The notes under the pieces: generated by a model
The model's database searches: none
Seen by the model: only the letters and a program-made list of their open reading frames with translations
What the model was told of the DNA's origin: nothing
Position numbers and translations under genes: made by a program
Part shown: piece by piece, positions 1-9,384 of the stretch
Numbering within the stretch: the first letter of the stretch is position 1
Layout: every line of letters starts with the position of its first letter
Source of the DNA: Candidatus Aquitaenariimonas noxiae
GTDB taxonomy: Bacteria > Omnitrophota > Gorgyraeia > Aquitaenariimonadales > Aquitaenariimonadaceae
DNA length: 48,110 bases
Assembly: GCA_002780005.1 (NCBI GenBank)
Contig: PEWV01000009.1
Coordinates: 1 to 48,110, forward strand
Reading direction: 5' to 3'

Positions 1-20
1 GATTAAATTTCAGCAGATAA

Positions 21-139
21 GTTTTCAAAATAGGTTCGAGCAGCGTTTAATAGCTGCGACCATTGAATTTGCCTGTTGCTAGGCAACAGGCAAATTCATC
101 CCGAAGCCTATTTGAAAATTATCGAAGAGAATTTTCAAA
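21..139. promoter_or_regulatory. Nested palindromic leader upstream of hom
   Basis: A perfect 15-bp stem with a 3-nt loop lies at 65-79/83-97. A 5-bp hairpin (40-44/53-57) sits beside it. Both are enclosed by arms 22-38 and 102-118, which pair over 16 bp with two single-base bulges. Arm 111-120 can instead pair perfectly with 130-139 (10 bp), which would open the outer stem. Two exclusive folds just before a biosynthetic operon resemble an attenuator or a structured leader, but no T-run, leader peptide or known riboswitch core is seen. It could also be a REP/MITE-like palindrome. The upstream end is cut by the window edge. Confidence 0.5.
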
Positions 140-176
140 TGTTCAGGCAAGGGACAAAACAGCAAGAGGTTTCATT

Positions 177-1472
177 ATGAAAAAAGTAAATATAGGATTG
201 ATCGGTTTTGGGACAATAGGAAGCGGCGTAGCTGAAGTCCTTGAAAACAGGCAGAAGTTTATAAGAGAACATTCCGGCTTGGATGTAGCTATCAAATGGG
301 TATGCGATAAGAATCACGCCGTATTGAAGAAAGTCAGATTAGGGCAGACGAAAATAACAAGCAACGCCTATGACGTTTTGCGCGATAAGAACATTGATAT
401 TGTTATTGAATTGATCGGCGGGACTAAAGAGGCGAAGGACGTTATAGTTAAAGCTATAAAAGCAAAAAAGCACGTTGTCACGGCGAATAAGGCGCTCTTG
501 GCGCTTTACGGCAGAGAAATATTTAAAATAGCCGATAAAAATAGCATCATGGTGAGATTCGGCGCGAGTGTCGGAGGAGGTATACCGATAATCAGGGCCC
601 TGAGAGAAGGTTTTATTTCTAATAGGCTTGATAGGATCTATGGAATAATAAACGGAACGTCAAATTTTATTTTGACAAAAATGGCCGACGGCAAATATGA
701 TTTTGGCAAGGCATTACGCGAGGCGCAGGAAAAGGGATTTGCCGAGAGAAATCCGGAATTGGATATAAGCGGAATGGATTCCGCGCATAAATTAGCTATT
801 CTCATATTAATAGGCTTTAGGTTCCCGATAAACTTCAAGGATATTTACGTTGAAGGTATTGGCGGTATAGAGGCGGGCGATATCGAATACGCCAAAGAAT
901 ACGGGTATACTATAAAACTTCTCGCCATAGCTAAAAGGAATAACGGAAGGCTTGAGGCGCGGGTTCATCCGACTCTTCTTCCGAACGCGCACGTCTTATC
1001 AAATGTTAGCGGTATTTATAACGCTATTCACATTAAAGGGGACCTTATAGGCGAAAGCCTTTTTTACGGCGAAGGGGCAGGCAAATTTCCGACCGCAGGT
1101 ACTGTGGTAAGCGATATTATCGATATAGGGTCTCGCCTGAGAACGGAGAGCAAAGATTATATCCTGGTGTCCGATTCGGAAAATAAACTATCCGGCATAA
1201 AGAAAATAGGCGAAATAAGGACCAGGTATTATGCGCGGTTTTCAGCGATCGACAAGCCTGGGGTGCTTGCAAAAATTTCAGGTATTTTAGCGCGCCATAA
1301 TATCAGCATAGCCAGCGTTACTCAGAAAGAACGCAAAACTGCCCAGGTGGTGCCAATTGTAATGATGACCCATGAGGTATTAGAGGCAGATATGCAGAAA
1401 GCCATAAGGACTATCGACAATTTGGATATTATAAAAGATAAATCTATCCGGATAAAAGTTGAGAGCGAGTAA
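177..1472 (+). CDS. hom: Homoserine dehydrogenase
   Basis: Reduces aspartate semialdehyde to homoserine with NAD(P)H in the threonine/methionine pathway; cytoplasmic. The N-terminal Rossmann fold has GFGTIGSG at residues 10-17. The catalytic domain carries NGTSNFIL and a D-x-x-G-x-D-x-x-x-K signature, and a C-terminal ACT domain (about residues 350-431, with [13 protein letters not shown]) is the usual site of threonine feedback. At 431 residues it has the family's usual length. I start it at ATG 177, preceded by AGAGGT at 6 nt; the frame is open further upstream to TTG 63, but that extension runs through the palindromic leader and is not homologous-looking. First gene of the operon; the threonine synthase start follows the stop by 2 nt. 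Confident by motif and context. Confidence 0.95.
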   Translation: MKKVNIGLIGFGTIGSGVAEVLENRQKFIREHSGLDVAIKWVCDKNHAVLKKVRLGQTKITSNAYDVLRDKNIDIVIELIGGTKEAKDVIVKAIKAKKHVVTANKALLALYGREIFKIADKNSIMVRFGASVGGGIPIIRALREGFISNRLDRIYGIINGTSNFILTKMADGKYDFGKALREAQEKGFAERNPELDISGMDSAHKLAILILIGFRFPINFKDIYVEGIGGIEAGDIEYAKEYGYTIKLLAIAKRNNGRLEARVHPTLLPNAHVLSNVSGIYNAIHIKGDLIGESLFYGEGAGKFPTAGTVVSDIIDIGSRLRTESKDYILVSDSENKLSGIKKIGEIRTRYYARFSAIDKPGVLAKISGILARHNISIASVTQKERKTAQVVPIVMMTHEVLEADMQKAIRTIDNLDIIKDKSIRIKVESE

Positions 1473-1474
1473 AT

Positions 1475-2527
1475 ATGTACAAAGGTATAATTGACAGATA
1501 TAAGGATTATCTGCCCGTAACGGGCAAGACCCCTATTATTACTTTAAACGAAGGGAACACCCCTTTAATAGAGGCAAAGGCTTTGAGTGAATTTGTCGGC
1601 GGAGGCATAAAAATATTTCTAAAGTATGAAGGATCGAATCCGACCGGTTCTTTTAAAGATAGAGGTATGACCCTTGCCATTTCAAAGGCTGTGGAAGAGG
1701 GTTCGAGGGCGGTCATGTGCGCCTCTACTGGGAACACTTCAGCGTCGGCTGCCGCGTACGCCGCGAGGGCAAAAATAAAATGTATCGTCTTGATACCTGA
1801 AGGCGCGATAGCTTTGGGCAAACTTGCGCAAGCCCTTATACACGGCGCGCAGGTCCTGGCTGTAAGGGGAAATTTTGATGACGCGCTTACTCTGGTAAAA
1901 GATATTACAGCAAAGTGCCCTATTACTTTGGTGAATTCGATAAATCCTTACAGGATAGAAGGGCAGAAGACCGGCTCTTTCGAAATATGCGACGACTTAG
2001 GCCTAGCCCCGGATTATCACGCTATTCCGGTGGGGAATGCCGGGAATATCACTTCCTACTGGAAAGGTTACAAAGAATATAAAGAAAAAGGCAAAATTAA
2101 AAACCTGCCAAAGATGATAGGCTTCCAGGCAGATGGCGCCGCGCCTATCGTAAAAGGAAAGGTCATAAAAGACCCTCATACAATAGCGACCGCTATTAAA
2201 ATAGGGAATCCGGCGAGCTGGAAGAGCGCTGAGGCCGCTAGGGATGAGTCAGGCGGTATTATAGAAGCGGTTACGGATGATGAGATATTGGATGCATATA
2301 AATTCCTGGCGGACAAAGAAGGTATTTTTGCCGAGCCGGCCAGCGCGGCAAGCGTGGCAGGTGTGATAAAAAAGGCGAGACAAAATTATTTCAAGAAGAA
2401 CTCTAATATAGTATGCGTGCTGACCGGTCATGGATTAAAGGACCCGGATAGGGCTATAGCAAGCATAAGCAAACCGAGCGTCGTAGACGCGAATTTAAAA
2501 AACATACTCAAAGAGATAGGATACTAA
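1475..2527 (+). CDS. thrC: Threonine synthase
   Basis: PLP enzyme that converts O-phosphohomoserine to threonine. The PLP lysine is K61 in GSFKDRG, and the phosphate-binding glycine-rich stretch [16 protein letters not shown] follows. The 350-residue length fits the short bacterial/archaeal ThrC class, not the ~430-residue E. coli type. The gene lies 2 nt after hom and 1 nt before the PGM-like gene, so the three are almost certainly co-translated. No strong Shine-Dalgarno is visible, which fits translational coupling. Its substrate would have to come from a homoserine kinase; no GHMP-type thrB occurs in the window, and the next gene is the candidate. Confidence 0.95.
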   Translation: MYKGIIDRYKDYLPVTGKTPIITLNEGNTPLIEAKALSEFVGGGIKIFLKYEGSNPTGSFKDRGMTLAISKAVEEGSRAVMCASTGNTSASAAAYAARAKIKCIVLIPEGAIALGKLAQALIHGAQVLAVRGNFDDALTLVKDITAKCPITLVNSINPYRIEGQKTGSFEICDDLGLAPDYHAIPVGNAGNITSYWKGYKEYKEKGKIKNLPKMIGFQADGAAPIVKGKVIKDPHTIATAIKIGNPASWKSAEAARDESGGIIEAVTDDEILDAYKFLADKEGIFAEPASAASVAGVIKKARQNYFKKNSNIVCVLTGHGLKDPDRAIASISKPSVVDANLKNILKEIGY

Positions 2528-2528
2528 T

Positions 2529-3734
2529 ATGAAATACGCTGTCTTGGTTGGTGACGGAATGAGCGACAGGCCCCTGAACGAACTTAATGACAGGACCCCG
2601 CTTGAAGTGGCCAAAATCCCGAATATGACTGAGATCGTAAAAGAAGGAAGTATTGGTTATAGTTTTACTATCCCGCGTGGATTCACGCCCGCGAGTGACG
2701 TTGCGAACATGGCGGTATTGGGTTATGACCCGACGGTTTATTATAAGGGTAGAGGCCCCCTCGAAGCGGCTAATATGGATATAAAACTCAGCGATGACGA
2801 GATTGCCTTTAGATGCAATCTCGTAACTGTTGCCGACGGCAGGCTGATAGATTATAGCGCCGGTCATATAAGAACTAAAGAGGCGTCCATATTGGTAGAC
2901 GCGCTGGATAAAAAATTATCAACCAAAGACGTGAAATTCCATTCCGGGGTCAGCTATCGGCACTTGGTCATTATAAAGAAAGGAACTTCCGGAGGAGGCG
3001 ATTTTGGAGCCATATGTTTTCCTCCTCACGATATAGTCGGACAACCTGTGTCTAAAAATCTGCCCAGGGGGGAAGGCGCGGCTGTTTTGATAAAGTTTAT
3101 GGAAAGCTCTGTTCCCGTTCTCGCAGAGCACGAAGTGAATAAAGTGCGGGTTGATCTAAAAGAGAACCCTGCGAACATGGTCTGGTTATGGGGGCAGGGG
3201 ACCAGTCCGAATATGCCGCCATTTTTTGACAAGTACAGCGTGAAAGGTTCGGTGATATCGGCAGTAGACCTCGTGAACGGTATAGGAAAACTTGTAGGTC
3301 TCAATGTGATAAAGGTCCCGGGAGTTACAGGATATTATGATACGAATTATCAAGGCAAGGGCGAATACGCCGTAGAGGCATTGAAAGAAAGCGATTTTGT
3401 ATTCGTGCACGTAGAGGCACCCGACGAGGCAGGGCATAACGGGGATGTAAGAGCTAAAATAGCGGCTATCGAAAACTTTGATAAGCATATAGTGGGCCCG
3501 GTATTTAAATATCTCAAAGGGCTTAAAAAATGGCGCTTGATGGTTCTTCCCGACCACGCGACGCCTATTTCCATAAAGACCCACGCATCGGATCCTATTC
3601 CTGTGGCTTTCTGCGGGAAAGATATCGCCCCGGATGACGCGGTCGTGTTCAGCGAAAAAGCGGCGAGGGCCAGCAAACTTTCTTTCGAGAAGGGCCATAA
3701 GATGATGGATTATCTTATTAATTTGGAAAAATAA
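2529..3734 (+). CDS. Archaeal-type cofactor-independent PGM family protein, probable homoserine kinase
   Basis: Alkaline-phosphatase-superfamily metalloenzyme of the ApgM type. Visible metal and catalytic motifs are VGDGMSD near the N-terminus, [16 protein letters not shown] (nucleophile serine), [13 protein letters not shown], and PDHATP followed by KTHASDP near the C-terminus. Length 401 residues, normal for the family. Bacterial members next to threonine genes are named proposed homoserine kinase (TIGR02535-type). Here the gene is between thrC and lysC, 1 nt after thrC, and hom and thrC flank the missing kinase step. I therefore infer phosphorylation of homoserine rather than glycolytic phosphoglycerate mutase activity, but both remain possible from sequence alone. 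AGGA lies 7 nt before the ATG. Confidence 0.85.
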   Translation: MKYAVLVGDGMSDRPLNELNDRTPLEVAKIPNMTEIVKEGSIGYSFTIPRGFTPASDVANMAVLGYDPTVYYKGRGPLEAANMDIKLSDDEIAFRCNLVTVADGRLIDYSAGHIRTKEASILVDALDKKLSTKDVKFHSGVSYRHLVIIKKGTSGGGDFGAICFPPHDIVGQPVSKNLPRGEGAAVLIKFMESSVPVLAEHEVNKVRVDLKENPANMVWLWGQGTSPNMPPFFDKYSVKGSVISAVDLVNGIGKLVGLNVIKVPGVTGYYDTNYQGKGEYAVEALKESDFVFVHVEAPDEAGHNGDVRAKIAAIENFDKHIVGPVFKYLKGLKKWRLMVLPDHATPISIKTHASDPIPVAFCGKDIAPDDAVVFSEKAARASKLSFEKGHKMMDYLINLEK

Positions 3735-3771
3735 TTTTACTAAAATCGAAGGAAGGATTAGGGTAAAAAGA

Positions 3772-5025
3772 ATGAGAAGTGAGAATATCATAGTGCAAAA
3801 ATATGGCGGAAGCAGCGTGGCGAATATAGAGCGGATAAAAAGGGTTGCCAGAAGGGTAGTTTTGTATAAGACTAAAGGGCACGATCTCGTAGTTGTAGTG
3901 AGTGCGCTTGGAGATACTACCGACGAGCTTTTGGAATTGGCTTACGGGATAAGCAAGATGCCGCCCGAAAGAGAGCTAGACATGTTGATGTCTACCGGGG
4001 AACAGGTATCAGCCGCGCTCTTAGCGATGGCAATACATAAACTTGGCTATGAAGCGATATCATTCACGGGCGCCCAGGCAGGTATTATTACCGACGGAGT
4101 TCACACAAAGGCGCGAATAATAGATATGGGCACGGACAGGATCCATAAAGAACTTGAAAGCGGCAAGATCGTGATAATAGCCGGCTTTCAGGGCATCAAT
4201 GTAGACCAAGAAATAACCACTCTCGGCCGGGGCGGTTCCGATATAACAGCAGTAGCATTGGCTAAAGTTTTAAATGCCGGGATGTGCGAAATATATACGG
4301 ATGTCGAGGGAGTATATACATCAGACCCGCGCGTGGTGAAAGACGCGCGCAAGCTTGATCAGATAAGTTATGAGGAAATGCATGAGCTCGCGTCGGCAGG
4401 CGCCCAAGTTATGCAGGCGAGAAGTATCGAAGCTGCCAGCAAATACAACGTGCCGTTGCACATAAGAAGCAGTTTTTCGTATAAAGAGGGGACTTATATC
4501 ACTAAGGAGGCTAAATCCATGGAAAATGTTCTGATAAGCGGTGTAACGGTCAACAAGAACGAGGCCAAAATAACTATATGTGATGTTCCTGATAAACCAG
4601 GCGTCGCGGCTAAAATATTCAAGGCCATCGCAAAAGAGAATATCAATGTAGATATGATAATTCAAAATGTCAGTAGAACCGCAAAAGGCAAAGCCAAAAA
4701 AGCACTTTCAACCGACTTATCGTTTACGGTGCCAGGGGGAGATCTTTTAAAGACAATGAAAGTGACGCGTGCCATAGCTAAAGAAGCCAGGGCCGGCGGT
4801 GTTATACAAAACAATAATATAGCTAAGGTATCGGTTGTCGGGGTGGGGATGCGGTCACATTCCGGAGTGGCCGCAAGGATGTTCGACGTTCTTGCAAAGG
4901 CCAGGGTCAATATAGAAATGATCTCAACCAGCGAAATCAAAATATCCTGCGTTGTCTTAAGAAAGCACGCTGATAAAGCCGTGATCGCGCTTCATAAAGA
5001 ATTTGAATTGGGGAAGAAGAAATAA
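3772..5025 (+). CDS. lysC: Aspartate kinase
   Basis: Phosphorylates aspartate, the committed step toward lysine, threonine and methionine. The amino acid kinase domain begins with KYGGSS at residues 10-15 and includes the substrate-binding [12 protein letters not shown] and the FQGIN and [13 protein letters not shown] segments. Two ACT repeats follow (about residues 265-417; [10 protein letters not shown] and [10 protein letters not shown]), the usual regulatory lysine/threonine-binding pair. The 417 residues match monofunctional aspartokinases. It sits 37 nt after the PGM-like gene and 15 nt before cimA, so it is probably in the same transcript. Confidence 0.95.
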   Translation: MRSENIIVQKYGGSSVANIERIKRVARRVVLYKTKGHDLVVVVSALGDTTDELLELAYGISKMPPERELDMLMSTGEQVSAALLAMAIHKLGYEAISFTGAQAGIITDGVHTKARIIDMGTDRIHKELESGKIVIIAGFQGINVDQEITTLGRGGSDITAVALAKVLNAGMCEIYTDVEGVYTSDPRVVKDARKLDQISYEEMHELASAGAQVMQARSIEAASKYNVPLHIRSSFSYKEGTYITKEAKSMENVLISGVTVNKNEAKITICDVPDKPGVAAKIFKAIAKENINVDMIIQNVSRTAKGKAKKALSTDLSFTVPGGDLLKTMKVTRAIAKEARAGGVIQNNNIAKVSVVGVGMRSHSGVAARMFDVLAKARVNIEMISTSEIKISCVVLRKHADKAVIALHKEFELGKKK

Positions 5026-5040
5026 AATTAGGAGATCAAT

Positions 5041-6609
5041 ATGCATAAAATAAAACTATACGATACAACACTGCGCGACGGCGCTCAAACCAGGGGGGTC
5101 TCCCTTACAGTAATGGATAAATTTAGGATCGCAAAAAAATTAGATCAGTTTGGGATCCACTACATAGAAGGCGGCTGGCCTTTTTCTAATCCGAGAGACA
5201 TAGAATTTTTCAAAATGATCAAAAAAGAAAAACTTAAACACTCGCTTATCGCATCATTTGGGAGCACGAGAAAGGTCGGGACGAAGGCTTCCGGAGATCC
5301 GAATCTTCAGGCGCTTATAAACAGTCAAACCCCCGTGGTAACTATTTTCGGGAAAACATGGGACATGCACGTAACGGAAGTGCTAAGGACTTCGCTTGAA
5401 GAAAACCTTAAAATGATCGAGGATTCGGTCAGATATCTCAAGTCTAAAGGTAGAGAAGTTATTTATGATGCCGAACACTTTTTTGACGGTTATATAAATA
5501 ATCCCGGTTATGCCATGAAAACACTTTATGCAGCGATTGAGGTCGGGTGCGATGCGGTAGTGCTATGCGACACTAACGGCGGAACCGTTACTTTAGATGT
5601 GGCGAAAATTGTAGAGGAAGTGCTGCCCAAAGTAAAAGTGTCTTTGGGGGCCCATATGCATAATGATAACGGTATGGCTGTCGCCAATTCCATCGTGGCT
5701 ATCCAGGCCGGATGCGACCATATTCAAGGGACAATTAATGGTTTAGGCGAGAGATGCGGCAACGCGGACCTTATTTCAATAGTTGCGAATTTGAAGCTTA
5801 AACTTAAAGTAGATTGCATTTCGGATAAATCCCTAAAAGAACTTACGGAGCTCTCTAATTTTATAGCCGACACGTGCAATATGAGACAGATGGATAATCA
5901 GCCTTTTGTAGGCGGGAGCGCGTTTGCCCATAAAGGTGGAGTCCATATAAATGCCGTCATGAAAAGCCCGATAACTTATGAACACGTTATGCCCGGAAAA
6001 GTCGGAAATCGAAGGCACCTATTGATTTCGGACTTGGCAGGAAAAAGCGGGATTATTCAGCGGGCCGAAGAATTGGATATTAAGCTCGACAAAAAAGACC
6101 CAAAAACCAAAGAGATCTATGCGCTTGTACAAAAGTTAGAGCACGAGGGATATCATTTTGAAGCGGCAGAGGCCTCTTTTGAACTTTTGATGAAAAGGGT
6201 CATGGGAAAGCTGAAAAAGTTTTTCGACCTGGAAGAATTTCGCGTGATCGTCGAGAATAGAGAAGGCAAATTAATAAGCGAGGCTACTATTAAAATAAGC
6301 GTCGGCAATGTTAAAGAGCACACGGCCGCTTTAGGCGACGGGCCTGTAAATGCCCTGGATAATGCGCTAAGGAAGGCCCTGAAAGGTTTCTATCCCAGGC
6401 TTTCAGAAATGCACCTTACAGATTTTAAAGTAAGGGTCCTGGACGAAAAGTCAGCGACTGCGGCAAGCGTCAGGGTTCTGATCCAATCGCAGGATGAAGA
6501 TACGTCCTGGTGGACTATCGGAGTATCCGAGAACATTATCGAGGCGAGCTGGCTGGCATTGGTCGACAGTATCGAGTATAAACTAATGAAGGACCTAAAA
6601 AGGAAGTAG
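5041..6609 (+). CDS. cimA: (R)-citramalate synthase
   Basis: Condenses pyruvate and acetyl-CoA to citramalate, the entry to isoleucine that does not need threonine deaminase. DRE-TIM barrel signature at residues 8-16 (DTTLRDGAQ), with metal-binding His in the HMHNDNG stretch (H205 and H207). The GGWPFSNPRD segment and the C-terminal regulatory LeuA-dimer-type domain (about residues 390-522) match the TIGR00977 citramalate synthase class better than 2-isopropylmalate or homocitrate synthase. The 522-residue length fits that class. AGGAGA lies 6 nt before the ATG. The stop codon TAG is the first triplet of the heptamer array that fills the following gap. Confidence 0.9.
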   Translation: MHKIKLYDTTLRDGAQTRGVSLTVMDKFRIAKKLDQFGIHYIEGGWPFSNPRDIEFFKMIKKEKLKHSLIASFGSTRKVGTKASGDPNLQALINSQTPVVTIFGKTWDMHVTEVLRTSLEENLKMIEDSVRYLKSKGREVIYDAEHFFDGYINNPGYAMKTLYAAIEVGCDAVVLCDTNGGTVTLDVAKIVEEVLPKVKVSLGAHMHNDNGMAVANSIVAIQAGCDHIQGTINGLGERCGNADLISIVANLKLKLKVDCISDKSLKELTELSNFIADTCNMRQMDNQPFVGGSAFAHKGGVHINAVMKSPITYEHVMPGKVGNRRHLLISDLAGKSGIIQRAEELDIKLDKKDPKTKEIYALVQKLEHEGYHFEAAEASFELLMKRVMGKLKKFFDLEEFRVIVENREGKLISEATIKISVGNVKEHTAALGDGPVNALDNALRKALKGFYPRLSEMHLTDFKVRVLDEKSATAASVRVLIQSQDEDTSWWTIGVSENIIEASWLALVDSIEYKLMKDLKRK

Positions 6610-6680
6610 TTAGTAGATAGTAGCTAGGGATTAGGGATATAATCCCCCTGACTACTAACCCCTGACTACTAACTACTAAT
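6607..6680. repeat. Inverted heptanucleotide array, cimA-valS gap
   Basis: Strict 7-nt periodicity runs through the whole gap. Five TAG-type units (TAGTTAG, TAGATAG, TAGCTAG, GGATTAG, GGATATA) are followed by CTA-type units (ATCCCCC, TGACTAC, TAACCCC, TGACTAC, TAACTAC). The second half is an imperfect reverse complement of the first, so the array can form a long hairpin whose base pairs TAGTTAGTAG with CTACTAACTA. It starts on the cimA stop codon and reaches to within about 2 nt of the valS ATG, leaving no room for a Shine-Dalgarno. Confidence 0.85.
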
Positions 6681-6681
6681 T

Positions 6682-9384
6682 ATGAACGAGATCCCCACCA
6701 GATATAATCCCAAGGAAGTAGAGGATAAGTGGTACAAATTTTGGGAAGAAAATAAGTTATTCCACGCTGAGCCAAACTCAAAAAAGAAGCCATACACTAT
6801 AGTTATACCTCCTCCGAACGTTACAGGTATACTCCACATGGGGCACGCCTTGAATAACACTATACAAGATATTCTAATTCGCTATAAAAGGATGAAGGGA
6901 TATGAAGCCGAATGGATGCCCGGAACGGACCACGCAGGCATCGCTACCCAGAATGTCGTAGAAAAACAAATAGCTAAGGAGAAATTGAAGAGACAGGACC
7001 TGGGAAGGGATAAATTTCTAGAAAAGGTCTGGGCATGGAAAGAGGAATACGGCTCAACGATAATAAAACAGCTTAAAAAACTCGGGTGTTCATGCGACTG
7101 GGATAGGACCAGGTTTACCATGGATAAAGAGTATTCGAGGGCCGTTACGAATGTTTTCATTTCTTTGTGGGATAAGGGGCTTATTTATCAGGACGACAAA
7201 GTGATCAACTGGTGCCCGCGCTGCCTGACCGCCCTTTCTGACGAGGAAGCCCCGCATCGCGAGCTTGACGGGAACCTTTATTATATAAAATATCCTTTTA
7301 AAGATAACCCTAAAGAATTTATTGTCGTCGCCACTACAAGGCCAGAGACCATGCTTGGCGATACCGCCGTGGCTGTCAATCCTAAAGATAAAAGATATAA
7401 AAAGGTGATCGGAAAAACGCTGGTGCTGCCTTTGGTAAATAGAGAGATAAGGATAATATCCGATGCAATAATAGATATGAAATTCGGCACAGGCGCTGTT
7501 AAGGTTACGCCTGCGCATGACCCTAACGATGATATTCTTGGGAAGAAACATAATCTGAAATTTATAAATATATTCCATCCCGACGCGAGGCTGAACGAGA
7601 ATGCCCTAGAGTACCGGGATATGGACAGGTTTGAGGCGAGAGAAGTCATATTGGAGGACTTAAAAGATCAGAAGCTTTTGGAGAAAATAGAACCGCATAA
7701 ATTATCTGCGGGCCATTGCTACCGTTGCCATACAATTATTGAACCGTATCTATCGCGGCAGTGGTTCGTTAAAATGCAACCTCTCGCGAAGCCCGCGATC
7801 GAAGCGGTAAAGAAAGGGAGAATAAAATTTTATCCCAAGAGATGGACAAAGGTTTATCTTAACTGGATGGAAAATATACAGGATTGGTGCATCTCGCGGC
7901 AAATTTGGTGGGGGCACAGGATACCGATATGGTACTGTAAAAGTTGTGCGTCGAGCGTCGTGAGTCGTGAGAAAAATAAAACGCAGTACGCAGTACGCGA
8001 TACGCAATACGTAAAAGGTATTATTGTTTCGGAGACAAAACCTGAAAAATGCCCTCATTGCGGCTCGAATGAGCTCGTCCAGGACCAGGATGTCTTGGAT
8101 ACGTGGTTCTCTTCCTGGCTTTGGCCGTTCGCCACTTTCGGATGGCCCGATAAAACAGAGGCCTTGAAATATTTTTATCCTACTGATTGCCTGGTTACGG
8201 CTCAGGAAATAATATTTTTCTGGGTCGCGAGAATGATAATAGCCGGATTTGAGTTTATGGGAGACATTCCATTTAGCCAAGTTTATATTCACGGCACAGT
8301 AAGAGACGATACGGGCAAGAAGATGTCAAAATCATTGGGTAACATAATAGATCCTCTTGAAGTCATAAATGAGTTCGGCTGCGACGCATTGAGGTTTAGC
8401 TTGGTTTCTATCACCTCGACCGGCCAAGACGTATTTTTATCAAAGAAGAAATTCGAGATAGGAAGAAATTTCGCAAATAAACTTTGGAATGCGTCCAGGT
8501 TTATTCTGATGAACTTGAGCGAAAAGATCGATGTTGATTTGTGCCAGTTTGTTCAGAAAGAGAAATTAAACCTTGCCGAGCGCTGGATCCTGTCAAGGCT
8601 TTACAACACGATCCAAGACGTTGACAAGGCGCTGGAAGATTATAGGTTTAATGAAGCCGCATCCATCTTGTATGAGTTCGTATGGCATAATTTCTGTGAT
8701 TGGTATATAGAGACCGCCAAATTGAATATAAAAAACAAAACCACGCAGATCATCCTTTATAAGGTGCTTGAGAAATCTTTAAGGGTGCTTCATCCGTTCA
8801 TGCCGTTTATCACCGAAGAGATATGGCAGAATCTGCCGCATCAAAATAAGGGATCAATTATGATAAACTGTATTCCGCACGTGCAAAAAGAGCTTCTGTC
8901 TATGAAAGACGAAAAAGATATGCAGCTTATTATAGACCTAGTCATTTGCATAAGGAATATACGCCACGAAATGCAGGTGCAGCTAGACAAGAAAATAAAG
9001 ATCATCCTGGTGATCGACGAGAAAAAAGCAGCAAAGACTATAGAGGAAAACGCCTCATATATAAAGAATTTGGCTAAAGTCGAAACCATAGAGATATTAG
9101 AAAAACTGGCAAAACCTATTGTTCAAAGTGCCTCAAGCGTTGTCGGCAAATTAAGCGTATATATACCCCTTGCCGGGCTGATAGATGTAGATAAAGAAAA
9201 AGCAAGGCTCAAGGCTAAGATCGAGGAGTTGACAGGTTTTTTAAATTTAAATAATTCTAAATTGGAAAACAAGGATTTTACCAAAAAAGCCCCAAAGGAA
9301 GTTGTCGAGAATATCAGAATAAAGAATGAGACGGTAAAAGAATCGCTCGCGCAGGTTAAGAAAAACTTAGAGATGTTGAAATGA
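6682..9384 (+). CDS. valS: Valyl-tRNA synthetase
   Basis: Class I synthetase charging tRNA-Val. The HIGH motif is HMGH at residues 52-55 and KMSKS is residues 547-551. The editing (CP1) domain, DVLDTWFSS, the anticodon-binding domain and the C-terminal coiled-coil tRNA arm (last ~65 residues, Lys/Glu rich) are present; 900 residues is the normal size. Oddity: residues 423-446, between Cys pairs C419/C422 and C457/C460, are encoded by an in-frame heptamer array (7948-8017) and lengthen the usual short loop by about 20 residues. No Shine-Dalgarno is seen because a repeat array abuts the ATG. The ATGA overlap with nadC couples the two genes. Confidence 0.96.
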   Translation: MNEIPTRYNPKEVEDKWYKFWEENKLFHAEPNSKKKPYTIVIPPPNVTGILHMGHALNNTIQDILIRYKRMKGYEAEWMPGTDHAGIATQNVVEKQIAKEKLKRQDLGRDKFLEKVWAWKEEYGSTIIKQLKKLGCSCDWDRTRFTMDKEYSRAVTNVFISLWDKGLIYQDDKVINWCPRCLTALSDEEAPHRELDGNLYYIKYPFKDNPKEFIVVATTRPETMLGDTAVAVNPKDKRYKKVIGKTLVLPLVNREIRIISDAIIDMKFGTGAVKVTPAHDPNDDILGKKHNLKFINIFHPDARLNENALEYRDMDRFEAREVILEDLKDQKLLEKIEPHKLSAGHCYRCHTIIEPYLSRQWFVKMQPLAKPAIEAVKKGRIKFYPKRWTKVYLNWMENIQDWCISRQIWWGHRIPIWYCKSCASSVVSREKNKTQYAVRDTQYVKGIIVSETKPEKCPHCGSNELVQDQDVLDTWFSSWLWPFATFGWPDKTEALKYFYPTDCLVTAQEIIFFWVARMIIAGFEFMGDIPFSQVYIHGTVRDDTGKKMSKSLGNIIDPLEVINEFGCDALRFSLVSITSTGQDVFLSKKKFEIGRNFANKLWNASRFILMNLSEKIDVDLCQFVQKEKLNLAERWILSRLYNTIQDVDKALEDYRFNEAASILYEFVWHNFCDWYIETAKLNIKNKTTQIILYKVLEKSLRVLHPFMPFITEEIWQNLPHQNKGSIMINCIPHVQKELLSMKDEKDMQLIIDLVICIRNIRHEMQVQLDKKIKIILVIDEKKAAKTIEENASYIKNLAKVETIEILEKLAKPIVQSASSVVGKLSVYIPLAGLIDVDKEKARLKAKIEELTGFLNLNNSKLENKDFTKKAPKEVVENIRIKNETVKESLAQVKKNLEMLK
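7948..8017. repeat. Intragenic heptanucleotide array inside valS
   Basis: Ten in-phase heptamers: GCGTCGA, GCGTCGT, GAGTCGT, GAGAAAA, ATAAAAC, GCAGTAC, GCAGTAC, GCGATAC, GCAATAC, GTAAAAG. The left part follows GCGTNNN and the right part follows NNNACGC (shifted register), so they form an imperfect inverted pair. Frame 6682 remains open through the array and encodes residues 423-446 of ValRS. The left units match the array after groEL (GTCGTGA type). Confidence 0.8.

Noticed and set aside
63-176. Upstream extension of the homoserine dehydrogenase frame
   Set aside because: It starts at TTG inside a perfect palindrome and adds 38 residues unlike the family; ATG 177 has a ribosome-binding site.
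3186-3791. 201-codon minus-strand open frame opposite the PGM-like gene
   Set aside because: It lies antisense to a well-conserved coding gene, has no family motifs and no ribosome-binding context; it is a shadow frame.
6637-6643. TATAAT inside the cimA-valS array as a valS promoter
   Set aside because: No -35 box at a usable distance; the sequence is explained as the centre of the inverted array.
6607-6680. CRISPR-like array
   Set aside because: Units are 7 nt with no spacers and no cas genes nearby; it is a simple tandem heptamer array.
6607-6681. T-box leader upstream of valS
   Set aside because: The gap is 72 nt of heptamers with no antiterminator/T-box sequence.
7750-8292. 180-codon minus-strand open frame opposite valS
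   Set aside because: Antisense shadow; its unusual repeated residues come from the heptamer array.
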